This document shows, in pieces, positions 7,452 through 16,329 of a DNA stretch of 64,000 nt. The stretch comes from Occultella gossypii (lineage in GTDB: Bacteria; Actinomycetota; Actinomycetes; Actinomycetales; Beutenbergiaceae): assembly GCF_019947135.1 (NCBI RefSeq), contig NZ_JAGSHT010000020.1:124001-188000 (forward strand), given 5' to 3'. The notes beneath the pieces are model-generated. The model did not search any database. It saw nothing but the letters and a program-made list of their open reading frames with translations, and was not told the DNA's origin. A program made the translations under genes and the position numbers. Within the stretch, counting starts at the first letter, position 1. Every line of letters begins with the position of its first letter.

Positions 7452-9653
7452 TCAGGCACGGTCGAGGAACTCCTCGTGGTCCGGGTCGACGAGCTGGGTG
7501 ATCGCCACCAACAGGTCCGGGTGGTGGACCAGGTTGGGATCCTCGGCGATGAGCCTACGCGCGTCCTCGCGGGCCTCCTCGATCACACCCCGGTCGGTGA
7601 ACACGCGGAGCAGCTTGAGGGAGTTGCCGCGGCCGGACTGCGCGGCGCCGAGCACATCGCCCTCACGGCGCTGTTCGAGGTCCTTCTCGGCGAGCACGAA
7701 CCCGTCGGTGGTCTCGGTCAGGACCTTGAGCCGCTGCAGCGCCGGGGTGTCCTCGCCGGCGCCGGTGACGAGCAGGCAGGTGCCCGGTGCGCTGCCCCGG
7801 CCCACCCGGCCGCGGAGCTGGTGCAGCTGGGACAGCCCGAACCGGTCCGCGTCCATGACGACCATCACGGACGCCTCGGGCACGTCCACGCCCACCTCGA
7901 TGACCGTGGTGGTGACCAGCACGGGCGTGCGGCCGGCGGAGAACGCCTCCATCACGGCGTCCTTCTCGTCGCTCGGGAGCCGACCGTGCATCACGCCGAC
8001 GGCGATCCCGGAGAGCACCGGTTCGGCCGCGAGCAGGTCGGCGACCTCCTCGACGGTGGCCAGTGGGCGCTTGTCGTCGGGTGCGTCGAGCAGGTCCGCG
8101 CCGTCGTCGCCGCCGTTCGCGGTGATCCGGGGCGCCACCACGTAGGCCCGTTCGCCACGGGCGACCGCCTCGGCGACCAGATCCCAGGTACGCGCGATCC
8201 ACTTCGGCTTGTCCACCGGCACCAGGTGCGTGGTGATCGGCGAGCGCCCGGCCGGCACCTCCCGCAGGGTGGACACCTCGACGTCCCCGAAGAACGTCAT
8301 CGCGACCGACCGCGGGATCGGGGTAGCGGTCATGTAGAGCTGGTGCGGCACGGTTCGGCCCTTGGCCCGCAGCGCGTCCCGCTGCTCCACCCCGAACCGG
8401 TGCTGCTCGTCGATCACGGTGAGCGCGAGGTCGGCGAACTGGACCTTCTCGTTCAGGAGCGAGTGTGTGCCGATGACGATGCCGGCCGCCCCGGACGCCG
8501 CGTCCGCGAGCGCCTGCCGCCGCTGGGACGCGCTCAGCGAACCGGTCAGCAGCGCCACCCGGGTACCGTCGTCGGCGCCGCCGAGCATGCCGGCCTCACC
8601 GAGCGGTCCGAGCAGGTTCCGGATGGACCGCGCGTGCTGCTGGGCGAGCACCTCCGTGGGTGCGAGCAGCGCCGCCTGCCCGCCGGCGTCGATGACCTGC
8701 ATCATCGCCCGGAGCGCCACCACGGTCTTGCCGGAGCCGACCTCGCCCTGCAGGAGCCGCTGCATCGGGCTGGGGGCGGCCAGGTCCGCGGAGATCTCCG
8801 CGGCCACCTCGAGCTGCCCGGCGGTCAGGGCGAACGGCAGCTGCGTGTCGAGCGCGTCCAGCAGGGCCCCGGGCCTCGGCGGGCGGGGCGTGGCCTCGTA
8901 GGCGGCGATGTCCGCGCGCCGGCGGGCCAGGGCGGTCTGCAGCAGGAACGCCTCGGTGTAGCGGAACCGGTGCTGAGCACGGCGATAGTCGGCCTCGGCA
9001 TGCGGCCGGTGGATCATTCGCATCGCCTGGGTCGCGTCCAGCATGCCGCGGCGCGCGACGATCTCGGGCGGCACCGGGTCGTTGACCTCGCCGTCGTGCA
9101 GCGGGTCCACGACCATGCGCATCGCCCGCCTGATCAGAAGCGAGCTGACCTTCGCCGTCGCCGGGTAGACCGGGACCGGCCGCTCGGCCTCGTGGGCGGC
9201 GCGCAGGTCGTCGAGCACGTCGCCGGTGTCGAACGGCTCGAACTCGGGGTGCTTGAGCTGAATGGTGCCATTGAAGTTCTCCACCTCCCCGGAGAAGATC
9301 GCCGAGGTGCCGATCTTCAAGGCGTGCGCCAGCCCGTGGACGGTGCCCTGGTGCCGAGCGAAGAAGCGCATCGGCAGCCGGGTACGTCCGTCGCTGACCG
9401 TGACGTCCACCAGGGTCATCGTCCCGCTGCGCGCGCGACGGGACGAGAAGTCCACCACCTCGGCCGCGACCGTGACGTTCTCGCCCACCCGCAGTTCGGA
9501 CAGCGTGGTGTACTCGCCTCGCTTGAGGTAGCGGCGCGGGAAGTGGAAGAGCAGACCGCGCTGGTCGCTGATGCCGAGGGTGAGCAGTGCCTTGGCAGCA
9601 CCCGGACCGACCAGGCGGCTGAACTCCTTGGTCGGCGTGGGCTTCTCGGCCAT
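7452..9653 (-). CDS. recG: ATP-dependent DNA helicase RecG
   Basis: Branch-migration helicase that reverses stalled replication forks and processes Holliday junctions. The 733-residue length is normal. An N-terminal wedge/OB fold (LRVGENVTVAAEVVDF near residue 60-75) precedes the helicase core: Walker A GEVGSGKTVVA, motif II VIDEQHRFG (DEQH), motif III MTATPIPR, and the C-terminal RGRVGRG..CLLVTG. Start 9653 (MAEKPTPTKE) was chosen over 9659 because GGAGG (9665-9661) is about 7 nt from 9653 and only 1 nt from 9659. It heads the recG-ABC-membrane protein-rsmD operon and is divergent from rpmB. Confidence 0.96.
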   Translation of the reverse strand: MAEKPTPTKEFSRLVGPGAAKALLTLGISDQRGLLFHFPRRYLKRGEYTTLSELRVGENVTVAAEVVDFSSRRARSGTMTLVDVTVSDGRTRLPMRFFARHQGTVHGLAHALKIGTSAIFSGEVENFNGTIQLKHPEFEPFDTGDVLDDLRAAHEAERPVPVYPATAKVSSLLIRRAMRMVVDPLHDGEVNDPVPPEIVARRGMLDATQAMRMIHRPHAEADYRRAQHRFRYTEAFLLQTALARRRADIAAYEATPRPPRPGALLDALDTQLPFALTAGQLEVAAEISADLAAPSPMQRLLQGEVGSGKTVVALRAMMQVIDAGGQAALLAPTEVLAQQHARSIRNLLGPLGEAGMLGGADDGTRVALLTGSLSASQRRQALADAASGAAGIVIGTHSLLNEKVQFADLALTVIDEQHRFGVEQRDALRAKGRTVPHQLYMTATPIPRSVAMTFFGDVEVSTLREVPAGRSPITTHLVPVDKPKWIARTWDLVAEAVARGERAYVVAPRITANGGDDGADLLDAPDDKRPLATVEEVADLLAAEPVLSGIAVGVMHGRLPSDEKDAVMEAFSAGRTPVLVTTTVIEVGVDVPEASVMVVMDADRFGLSQLHQLRGRVGRGSAPGTCLLVTGAGEDTPALQRLKVLTETTDGFVLAEKDLEQRREGDVLGAAQSGRGNSLKLLRVFTDRGVIEEAREDARRLIAEDPNLVHHPDLLVAITQLVDPDHEEFLDRA

Positions 9654-9792
9654 CTGCATCCCTCCTCCGCGATGCTATCGCCAGGCGCCGACAGCGCTGC
9701 GCCCGGCACCGGGTCCATTCGTGCCCAACCGGCCACAGCAGGAGGGTGAGAGGATGTGGCCAAGCCCACGCACCGCCGTCGGGCCTTGGCGT

Positions 9793-9822
9793 TTGGGCCA
9801 GACGGCCCGCGTGGAGTACTCT
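9793..9822 (+). promoter_or_regulatory. candidate rpmB promoter
   Basis: A -35-like TTGGGC (9793-9798) and -10-like TACTCT (9817-9822) are 18 bp apart, giving a 5' untranslated region of about 105 nt before rpmB. A small TGCCC/GGGCA hairpin lies just downstream (about 9831-9846). Assigned by eye. Confidence 0.4.
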
Positions 9823-9934
9823 GGACCGGTTGCCCAACCATGGGCACGGTACGGCAGGCGTTGCGCCACGGCCGACCCCAACGAACTTTGCCGCTTCACC
9901 CTGTGGCGAGCACTGACCTAAGAGGAGACACACC

Positions 9935-10126
9935 GTGGCTGCTACGTGTGACGTCTGCGCCAAGGCCCCGAGCTTCGGCCACAGCATCTCGCACTCCCAC
10001 CGTCGCACCAAGCGTCGCTGGAACCCGAACATCCAGAAGGTTCGCGCCGTCGTGAACGGCACGCCCAAGCGTGTGAACGTGTGCACCTCCTGCCTCAAGG
10101 CTGGCAAGGTCCTGCGCGCCGGCTGA
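9935..10126 (+). CDS. rpmB: 50S ribosomal protein L28
   Basis: Large-subunit ribosomal protein, 63 residues and full length. [25 protein letters not shown] and the C-terminal [12 protein letters not shown] show two Cys pairs of the zinc-binding (C+) form of L28. It starts with GTG at 9935 behind AGAGGAGA. The gene is monocistronic, with a strong hairpin directly downstream. In several Actinobacteria a DAK2-domain gene sits between rpmB and recG; none is here. Confidence 0.97.
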   Translation: MAATCDVCAKAPSFGHSISHSHRRTKRRWNPNIQKVRAVVNGTPKRVNVCTSCLKAGKVLRAG

Positions 10127-10140
10127 CGCCAACAGACTCC

Positions 10141-10173
10141 GAGAGCCGTCCACCGTCGAGGTGGGCGGCTCTC
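10141..10173. terminator. bidirectional terminator after rpmB
   Basis: GAGAGCCGTCCACC (10141-10154) pairs with 10160-10173 as a 14-bp stem containing one T-G pair and a 5-nt loop. It lies 15 nt after the rpmB stop and 20 nt before the convergent epimerase stop, so it can serve both genes. Confidence 0.8.
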
Positions 10174-10192
10174 GTGCTTCCACGGCCGGAAG

Positions 10193-11137
10193 TCAGGTGG
10201 TCAGCGTGCGGAAGCCGTCGCGCCAGCTCGGGTAGTCCGGCTCCCAGCCCAGCTCGGTGCGCGCCCGGGTGTTGTCCGCCCCGCGCACGGCCGTCATCAT
10301 GTTCAGTCCGTGCCGGCCGAGCAGCGGCCGCGCCAGCCAGGCCGGGACGCGCCGCGGTGGGCGCACGCCGAGCACCTCGTACAGGTACGGCAGCCACACG
10401 CCGACCGGCGCGGGGTCGGAATCGGTGATGTTGTAGATCCCCGGCCGGCCCCGGCCCACCGCGAGGGCGGTGGCCCGGGCGGCGTCGGCGATATGCACGA
10501 ACGACCAGACCCCGCCGCCCCCACCGACCACCGGAAGCTTGCGGGCCCGGACCATGGCGAGCTGGTCGCCGCCCGGACCGATGCCGGTGCCGGGCCCGTA
10601 GAAGGTGCCGTACCGCAGTGCGAGCGCGTCGATGCCGGTCGCGGCGGTGACGGCCGCCTCGGTGTGCTTGATGCCCGCGAGCGTGCGGCGGGACTCCGGC
10701 GCGGGGTCGGCGTCGAGCGGTGCCGACTCGTCATGCACCGCCGCCCCGGTGCGTGCGTTCGGCCACCCGGTGTAGCTGGCGGCGATGAACCGCCTCGCGC
10801 CGGCCGCCCGGGCCGCCTCGATCAGGTTGTCCGTGCCCGCGACCCGGAGCTCGTTCGTCACCGCGAACTCGTCGTCGAAGTGCAACAGGTCGCCGCCGCT
10901 GCCGGCCAGGCCGCTCATCTGGTGGATGACCACCTCGGGCGCGGCGGCACCGACCACGTCCAGCACCTGGGCACGGTCGAGCCCGTTCAGCACCACCGGT
11001 TCGGCGCCAACGCTGCGCAGCGCATCGTCGTGGGTATGGCCACGGCTGGAGCCGATCACCGTGTGCCCGTCGGCCACCAGCATCGGCACCAGGGGCCGAC
11101 CGATCGCACCGGTCGCGCCGGCCAGGAAGATCCTCAT
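10193..11137 (-). CDS. NAD-dependent epimerase/dehydratase family protein
   Basis: A 314-residue extended short-chain dehydrogenase. The N-terminal Rossmann motif GATGAIG is at residues 7-13, and GSSRG follows as a likely NADP-selective loop. The segment RFIAASYTGWPNARTG sits where the catalytic Tyr of the YxxxK motif is expected but lacks a clear YxxxK, so activity on a sugar nucleotide is uncertain. GAGGAGAG precedes the ATG. It is divergent from a SigJ-type sigma factor; such factors are often next to NAD(P)-binding oxidoreductases, suggesting that it is a target of that regulator. Confidence 0.8.
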   Translation of the reverse strand: MRIFLAGATGAIGRPLVPMLVADGHTVIGSSRGHTHDDALRSVGAEPVVLNGLDRAQVLDVVGAAAPEVVIHQMSGLAGSGGDLLHFDDEFAVTNELRVAGTDNLIEAARAAGARRFIAASYTGWPNARTGAAVHDESAPLDADPAPESRRTLAGIKHTEAAVTAATGIDALALRYGTFYGPGTGIGPGGDQLAMVRARKLPVVGGGGGVWSFVHIADAARATALAVGRGRPGIYNITDSDPAPVGVWLPYLYEVLGVRPPRRVPAWLARPLLGRHGLNMMTAVRGADNTRARTELGWEPDYPSWRDGFRTLTT

Positions 11138-11190
11138 GTCGCTCTCCTCATCTCTCGTCCACCCCGTCCGACGAGGCAGAGGGCCAGGCT

Positions 11191-11207
11191 GTGACGGGAC
11201 GTGTCAC
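11191..11207. promoter_or_regulatory. short dyad in epimerase/sigma-factor divergent promoter
   Basis: GTGAC (11191-11195) and GTCAC (11203-11207) form a perfect 5-bp inverted repeat overlapping a -10-like CACGAT (11205-11210), which is 6 nt before the GTG at 11217. It is a candidate operator for the sigma-factor gene. Confidence 0.3.
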
Positions 11208-11216
11208 GATGGGGTG

Positions 11217-12170
11217 GTGGGTCTGGACGTCGAAGCCACACACGACCGGCTGCGACCGCTGATGTTCGCGATCGCCTACCGGATGCTCGGCAGCGTCGCC
11301 GAGGCCGAGGACGTGGTGCAGGAGGGGTTCATCCGGCTGCAGGGTGCACGGGACGTCGAATCCGTGGAGGCGTACGCGACCACGGTCACCACGCGCCTGG
11401 CCATCGATGCGCTGCGCTCGGCCCGGGTCCGCCGGGAGCGGTACGTGGGGTCGTGGCTGCCCGAACCGCTCGTCACGTCGGGCGCCCCGCTCATGTCCGG
11501 GACGTCGGCCGCACCGGACCCGGCCGACGTCGCGGTGCGGCGGGAGTCACTGGCCGTGGCCGTGCTCATGCTGATGGAGGAGCTCGGGCCGGTCGAGCGC
11601 GCCGTGTACGTGCTCCGCGAGGCGGTCGGCCTCGACTACCCGCGGATCGGCGAGATCGTGGAGCGGTCCCCGCAGGCCTGCCGGCAGCTGTACTCGCGGG
11701 CGCGTCGCCGCTTGGCCGCGGCCACACCGCCCGACGGCGCCGGTCCCGACCGCGCGTCCGTCGCCGAGGCACTGGTGGACGCTCTGCACCGTCAGGACGT
11801 GGCGCGCGTGGAGGCACTGCTCGCCGCGGATGTTCGTTTCCACGCCGACGGCGGTGGCCGGGCGCCGGCGATCGCGCGGCCGCTCGAGGGGGCAGAGGCC
11901 GTGGCCCGGTTCCTGGTGGGGCTGGCCCGGCGGGGCGCTCCTCTCGGGATCGAGCTCGACGTGATCGAGGCCAACGGCGGGCCGGCCCTGCGGGCGCGGG
12001 GCGCCGACGGTGCCTGGCTGGCCCTGATGTCCGTGCAGGTGGCCGGTGGCCGGGTGGTGGGTCTGCAGAATCAGATCAACCCGGACAAGCTCGCGCACCT
12101 GGGGCCGGTCGGGGACCTCGCGGCGCTGCTGGCGGGCGGTGACGGCCGGGCACCCGGGACGGCCGGCTGA
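11217..12170 (+). CDS. ECF sigma factor, SigJ type, with SnoaL-like C-terminal domain
   Basis: An ECF41/SigJ-like sigma factor of 317 residues. Sigma region 2 is at about residues 10-75 (FAIAYRMLGSVAEAEDVVQEGFIRL), sigma region 4 at about 115-165 (ERAVYVLREAVGLDYPRIGEIV), and a SnoaL/NTF2-like domain fills the C-terminal half (SVAEALVDALHRQDVARVEALLAADVRFHADGGG). In this class the C-terminal domain modulates activity in place of an anti-sigma factor. The GTG at 11217 was chosen over 11214 because CACGAT lies 6 nt upstream. The probable target is the divergent epimerase gene. Confidence 0.88.
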   Translation: MGLDVEATHDRLRPLMFAIAYRMLGSVAEAEDVVQEGFIRLQGARDVESVEAYATTVTTRLAIDALRSARVRRERYVGSWLPEPLVTSGAPLMSGTSAAPDPADVAVRRESLAVAVLMLMEELGPVERAVYVLREAVGLDYPRIGEIVERSPQACRQLYSRARRRLAAATPPDGAGPDRASVAEALVDALHRQDVARVEALLAADVRFHADGGGRAPAIARPLEGAEAVARFLVGLARRGAPLGIELDVIEANGGPALRARGADGAWLALMSVQVAGGRVVGLQNQINPDKLAHLGPVGDLAALLAGGDGRAPGTAG

Positions 12171-12231
12171 GAGATCCGGCGGCCGGCCGCCGACGTGGTC
12201 CCCGGTCCACCGGGTGGCGCTCCTCGGCAGG

Positions 12232-13428
12232 TCAGGCGTCGTCGTCCGCCAGCGCGGTCAGCAGCGGCACGGCCCCGCGCAGCGACATCGCCACGAGTGG
12301 GAAGACGAGCACCGACAGCATGCCGGCGCCGACGAGCGCGGCTGCCAGTCCGGTCGTGAGAAGACCTTCGGCGACGCCGATCGCTGTCACCGCGACGATG
12401 ATCGGCAGCCCTGTCGCGCCCATGAGACCGATGGAGATCCGTTCCCGCCGCGACGCGCCGACAGGTGCCGCGAGCATCGACGGGATGCCGCGCACGACGA
12501 ACAGGGCGGCGAAGCCGACGGCGAGCACCCCAAGCAACATCGGGTCCGCCAGCAGCGCAGCGAGATCGAAGGAGACCCCGGTGTTGATGAAGAAGACCGG
12601 CACCAGGAAGCCGAACGCGATGGCCTCGATCTTGCTCTCGACAGCCTCCTGGTCCTCGTGCTTCGCGTCCCGGATGAGCAGGCGCCAGACGAGGCCGGCG
12701 ACGAAGGCGCCGAGCAGGAAGTCGACGTCGAGAGCGAGACTGAGCACCAGGAGCGCGGCGAGGAGGAGGAACACGACGCGGACCGCGAACTGGCCCGACG
12801 TGTGCAGCGTCGCGTTGACCACCCGGTGGAGGGCGCCGTGCGGGCCACGGATCCCGTACCAGATCGCGAACCCAGCGACGAGCGCGAACACGGCCAGCAC
12901 GATCGTCGCGGCCCCGGGCGACCGGGTCCCGAGGAGGATCGAGATCGCGATGAGCGGGCCGAACTCGCCGACCGCGCCGAGCGCGCTCACGCTGTGCCCG
13001 AACGGCGTGTCGAGTTCGCCGGCGTCCCGCAGGATGGGCAGCAGCGTCCCGAGCGCCGTCGAGGCCAGCGCGACACCGAGGATCACGGCGGCCTGGCCGG
13101 GCGCGATGAGCCACCCGAGGCCCACTCCGACGACGAGGCTCACGAGCCACCCGAGCCCTGCGTTGCGGCCCGTCCGCCCTCGCAGAGCGGACGTCTGGAT
13201 CTCGGTGCCTGCCACGAAGAACAGCATCGCGAGGCCGAGATCCGCGAGTCGGTCGATGAACTCGTTCGGTTGCACCCACCCGAGCAGGCTCGGCCCGGCC
13301 ACGATGCCGAGCACCAGCTCGAACACGACGACGGGGATGCGCACCCACCGTCCGAGCCCTCGCGTCAGCAGCGGCGCAAGGACGGCCAGCAAAGGAATGA
13401 CCACGAGCGCGACGTCGGCGTCCTCCAC
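12232..13428 (-). CDS. cation:proton antiporter (CPA2/KefB-like)
   Basis: An inner-membrane Na+ or K+/H+ antiporter of 398 residues with about 12 hydrophobic segments. It begins VALVVIPLLAVLAPLLTRGLGRWVRIPVVVFELVLGIVAGP, the usual CPA2 opening, with later segments matching the family crossover helices. No C-terminal TrkA-N or RCK domain is present, so nucleotide gating is not expected. The GTG at 13428 has TACGCT (13440-13435) 6 nt upstream. It follows the MarR gene by 36 nt and may be co-transcribed. Confidence 0.87.
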   Translation of the reverse strand: MEDADVALVVIPLLAVLAPLLTRGLGRWVRIPVVVFELVLGIVAGPSLLGWVQPNEFIDRLADLGLAMLFFVAGTEIQTSALRGRTGRNAGLGWLVSLVVGVGLGWLIAPGQAAVILGVALASTALGTLLPILRDAGELDTPFGHSVSALGAVGEFGPLIAISILLGTRSPGAATIVLAVFALVAGFAIWYGIRGPHGALHRVVNATLHTSGQFAVRVVFLLLAALLVLSLALDVDFLLGAFVAGLVWRLLIRDAKHEDQEAVESKIEAIAFGFLVPVFFINTGVSFDLAALLADPMLLGVLAVGFAALFVVRGIPSMLAAPVGASRRERISIGLMGATGLPIIVAVTAIGVAEGLLTTGLAAALVGAGMLSVLVFPLVAMSLRGAVPLLTALADDDA

Positions 13429-13464
13429 GGGCCCAGCGTAGTGACCACCGGTTCGAACCCGGGT

Positions 13465-13998
13465 CTACTCCTGCAGCGAGCCGAGCGAATCGAGGTAGCG
13501 GCGCAACAGGTCGACGAACGCCGACCGGTCCGCCGCGTCGAAGCCGGCCAGAGTCGCCTCCTCGTCGGCGAACAGGGCGGTGACGGTCGCCTCGAGCAGG
13601 TCGAGCCCGGCCGGGGTGAGCGCGACGACCACCGACCGGGAGTCCCGGGCGGAGGTCCGGCGGGTCACCAGGGCGGCAGCCTCGGCACGGGTGAGGCGTT
13701 GGGACACGGCCCCGCTGGTGATCAGGGTGCGCTCGGCGAGCTGCCCCGGCGTCAGCTCGTACGGCGGCCCGGACCGGCGGATCGTGCTGAGCAGATCGAG
13801 GGTGGCGTCGTCCGTGCCGAGTTCTCGCAGGAGCCGGGACCGGCGCTGCTGGAGCCGTTTCGCAGTGCGGCGGATCCGGGTGATGACCGCGATCGAGGAC
13901 ACGTCCAGATCGGGGCGTTCGCGGTGCCAGTCCCGTTCGATGGCGTCCACGGGATCGATCGGCGGTCCGGTCGAGGCGTCGGCCGACGGGTCGGTCAT
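13465..13998 (-). CDS. MarR-family transcriptional regulator
   Basis: A winged-helix regulator of 177 residues. The core LDLLSTIRRSGPPYELTPGQLAERTLITSGAVSQRLTRAEAAALV is a MarR DNA-binding domain with the wing TSARDSRSVVVALTPAG. An N-terminal extension of about 30 residues is acidic. Start 13998 (MTDPSADAS) lies 7 nt after the SDR stop, so the two are coupled. A 14-bp palindrome in front of the SDR gene is its likely operator, giving autoregulation and ligand-induced expression of the dehydrogenase and perhaps the antiporter. Confidence 0.87.
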   Translation of the reverse strand: MTDPSADASTGPPIDPVDAIERDWHRERPDLDVSSIAVITRIRRTAKRLQQRRSRLLRELGTDDATLDLLSTIRRSGPPYELTPGQLAERTLITSGAVSQRLTRAEAAALVTRRTSARDSRSVVVALTPAGLDLLEATVTALFADEEATLAGFDAADRSAFVDLLRRYLDSLGSLQE

Positions 13999-14005
13999 CG
14001 CTCGC

Positions 14006-14746
14006 TCATCCGGGCAGCGCGCCACCGTTGACGCCGATCACCTGAGCGGTCAGGTGCCCGGCGTCGGCGGAGGCCAGGAACGCGATCGTCGCGGCGATGT
14101 CGCCCGGTTCACCGGCCCGTTTGGTGAGGGTCTCGCCGACGAGCCGCTCGTGGCGCGCATCTGTCATCGCGTCACCGAAGAACTCGGTGCCGGACGTGTA
14201 GCCCGGCGCCACCACGTTCACGGTGATGCCCCGCGGCCCGAGGGCGCGGGCCCGGTCGTAGGCCCACCCGTGCAGCGCCGCCTTGGCGCTCGCGTAGCCG
14301 AGCCCGCCGCCACGCTGCCCGGCGATCGAGCCGACGGCGACGACCCGGCCGCGCCCGCCACGGAGGGCCGGGCCCAGGGCATGGGTGAGCAACGCCGTCG
14401 AGAGCACGTTCACAGCGAACGAGGAGCTCAGGTCGGCCGCCACCGTGCCGAGCCCGTCGCCGTCGTCGACCGGCTCGAGCGCTACGAGGCCGCCGGCGGC
14501 GTGCACGAGGACGTCGACGCCGTCGTGCCGTTCGGCGATCTCCGCGGCCACGCGCCGCACCTGGGCGACGTCGGTGAGGTCGCCCGGATGGACCGAGTGG
14601 CCCGCACCCGGCAGGCCCGCGCGGGTGCGTTCGAGACGCTCCGCCCGACGTCCGCACAGGGCCACGGTGTACCCGTCGCCGGCCAACCGTGCGGCCGTCG
14701 CGGCGCCGATCCCACTTCCTGCTCCCGTGATCACTGCAACTGTCAT
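14006..14746 (-). CDS. short-chain dehydrogenase/reductase (SDR)
   Basis: A classical SDR of 246 residues. TGAGSGIG near residue 8 binds NAD(P), HAAGG is the NNAG-like motif, and the catalytic SIAG..YASAK supplies the Ser, Tyr and Lys. GALPG at the C-terminus is typical of FabG-like proteins. The substrate is unknown. It is the first gene of an SDR-MarR unit. A TAAGGT box (14759-14754) lies 7 nt before the ATG at 14746 and is inside the palindromic operator, so a leaderless, repressible promoter is likely. Confidence 0.9.
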   Translation of the reverse strand: MTVAVITGAGSGIGAATAARLAGDGYTVALCGRRAERLERTRAGLPGAGHSVHPGDLTDVAQVRRVAAEIAERHDGVDVLVHAAGGLVALEPVDDGDGLGTVAADLSSSFAVNVLSTALLTHALGPALRGGRGRVVAVGSIAGQRGGGLGYASAKAALHGWAYDRARALGPRGITVNVVAPGYTSGTEFFGDAMTDARHERLVGETLTKRAGEPGDIAATIAFLASADAGHLTAQVIGVNGGALPG

Positions 14747-14754
14747 GGGAGATA

Positions 14755-14768
14755 CCTTAGCGCTAAGG
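14755..14768. promoter_or_regulatory. MarR-type palindromic operator
   Basis: CCTTAGCGCTAAGG is a perfect 14-bp palindrome between the divergent SDR (start 14746) and GNAT (start 14778) genes. TTAG-type half sites are typical of MarR operators. It overlaps the presumed -10 element of the SDR gene and the ribosome-binding AAGGGA of the GNAT gene. Confidence 0.65.
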
Positions 14769-14777
14769 GATATCGGA

Positions 14778-15350
14778 ATGTCTAGCATGGCGGTCGTGCC
14801 GACCTCGCCACCGCCATCCGTCCGCCTCGCCACCGCCGCCGACGTGCCCGGGATCGCCGAGGTGCACGTGCGGGCCTGGCAGCGTGCCTACGCGGGCATC
14901 GTGCCGGCGGATCACCTCGACTCCCTTGACGTGTCCGTGCGCGCCCAGCAGCTGAGCCGCCGGTTCGGTCCCGACGCCGTGTCCGGGACGGTGCCGACGC
15001 TCGTGGCGACCGGCTCCGACGACACCGACGGCGCCGTGCTGGGGTTCGTGAACGCCGGCCCGTACCGCGAGGACGACGTGCCCGCGGACGGCCCCTGCTG
15101 GGGCGAGATCTACGCGATCTACGTGCATCCCGACCACTGGTCCCGCGGCGTCGGCCGAGCCTTGTTCGACGCCGCGCTCGCGACCCTCGACGCCGACCGG
15201 ACCATCGTCCTCTGGGTCCTCGAGGCGAACGCGAACGCCCGCCGGTTCTACGAGCGGATGGGGTTCACCCCCGACGGCGCGACGAGCGTGTTCGAGGTCG
15301 CCGGGACCGAGATCCTCGAGGTCCGCTACCGGCGCGACCCGGTGACCTGA
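14778..15350 (+). CDS. GNAT-family N-acetyltransferase
   Basis: An acetyl-CoA-dependent acetyltransferase of 190 residues. The acetyl-CoA loop (motif A) is IYAIYVHPDHWSRGVGRALFDAAL near residue 115-138, and motif B is VLEANANARRFYERMGF. The N-terminal IAEVHVRAWQRAYAGIVPADHLDSL resembles RimI-like and small-molecule acetyltransferases. Start 14778 is supported by AAGGGA about 8 nt upstream. It is divergent from SDR-MarR and shares their palindromic control region. Its end overlaps the convergent methyltransferase gene by 25 bp. Confidence 0.87.
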   Translation: MSSMAVVPTSPPPSVRLATAADVPGIAEVHVRAWQRAYAGIVPADHLDSLDVSVRAQQLSRRFGPDAVSGTVPTLVATGSDDTDGAVLGFVNAGPYREDDVPADGPCWGEIYAIYVHPDHWSRGVGRALFDAALATLDADRTIVLWVLEANANARRFYERMGFTPDGATSVFEVAGTEILEVRYRRDPVT

Positions 15351-16306
15351 CCGGTGCCGGGCGACCGGTCGCCGCTCCGGCCGGGCAGCCTGGGCACCCA
15401 CACGCGCACCGACGCCCGATACCGCTCGTAGGGCTCGCCGAAGCGGGCCAGCAGGTCCGCCTCCTCGGCGGCTCGGATGCCGAAGTGCCACGCCAGCGCC
15501 CCCAGCACGGCCGCGACGATCATCGTCCACGAGCCGAACCAGAGGCCGGCCCCGATGCACTGGAGCACCCCGGCGGTGGCCATCGGATTGCGCACCCATC
15601 GGTAGGGACCGGCCACGACCAGCCTGCGGGCGGTCTGCGCCGGCAGGGGTGTCCCCTCGCCGGCGATCGCCATCGTGAGGCACGAGGCGAGGCCGAGCGG
15701 ACTGGCCACGAGGAACAGCGCCGCGCCCACCGTGGGCCACGGGTCGGCCGCCACCGCGGACCAGTCCACCCGCAATCGGCGCTCGAACGCGACGAGCAAC
15801 AGTGGGACCACGACGAAGAAGCCGACCCAGAACACGACCAGCTGCATCAGGCTCGCGGCCACGTGCCGCAGTCGGGACCGGGCCCGGGCCGGCCGGAACC
15901 GGAACGGCCCGACGAAGTACCAGGCCGTCGGGATCCGGCCGAATCGCAGGGTTCCGGCAGCGGCCACGGACCCGACCGTCGCGGCCAGCATGAGGAGCAC
16001 GCCCCACCCTGCGGCACGATCGAGCAGGCCCTGGCCGAGCAGCGCGATCGTGAGCATCGTCGACCAGGCCGCGGTGACGGCGGCGACCCGCCAACTGCCG
16101 CGGGCCGCCGCGAGCGCGGAGCAGCCGACGAAGAGCAGCAGGTCCGGCCCGACGAGCAGACGCGGATCCCAGGCGCCGAGCGTCCACACCCGCACGGTGT
16201 CGGAGGCGAACACGGCGACCCACCACAGGACACCGGCGACCGCCTGGCCGGCGAGGTAGATCCGGGCCACGGTCGCGGGCGCAGTCGCGACGTGATCCGC
16301 TCGCAC
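15326..16306 (-). CDS. isoprenylcysteine carboxyl methyltransferase-like membrane protein
   Basis: A 326-residue membrane protein with about 8 hydrophobic segments and a C-terminal ICMT/PEMT-type signature: RRLVVAGPYRWVRNPMATAGVL, then RAAEEADLLARFGEPYERYRASV. These residues bind SAM at the membrane surface in ICMT relatives. Bacterial members rarely act on prenylcysteines, so the substrate is unknown. The GTG at 16306 has TAGCCT (16319-16314) 7 nt upstream, supporting a leaderless start. The last 8 codons overlap the convergent GNAT gene. Confidence 0.75.
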   Translation of the reverse strand: MRADHVATAPATVARIYLAGQAVAGVLWWVAVFASDTVRVWTLGAWDPRLLVGPDLLLFVGCSALAAARGSWRVAAVTAAWSTMLTIALLGQGLLDRAAGWGVLLMLAATVGSVAAAGTLRFGRIPTAWYFVGPFRFRPARARSRLRHVAASLMQLVVFWVGFFVVVPLLLVAFERRLRVDWSAVAADPWPTVGAALFLVASPLGLASCLTMAIAGEGTPLPAQTARRLVVAGPYRWVRNPMATAGVLQCIGAGLWFGSWTMIVAAVLGALAWHFGIRAAEEADLLARFGEPYERYRASVRVWVPRLPGRSGDRSPGTGQVTGSRR

Positions 16307-16329
16307 GCGGGTCAGGCTACCGTCCGCGG

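Noticed and set aside
12046-14031. 661-codon open frame on the plus strand
   Set aside because: It runs antisense through the antiporter and MarR genes, which have clear family motifs; composition is that of a shadow frame.
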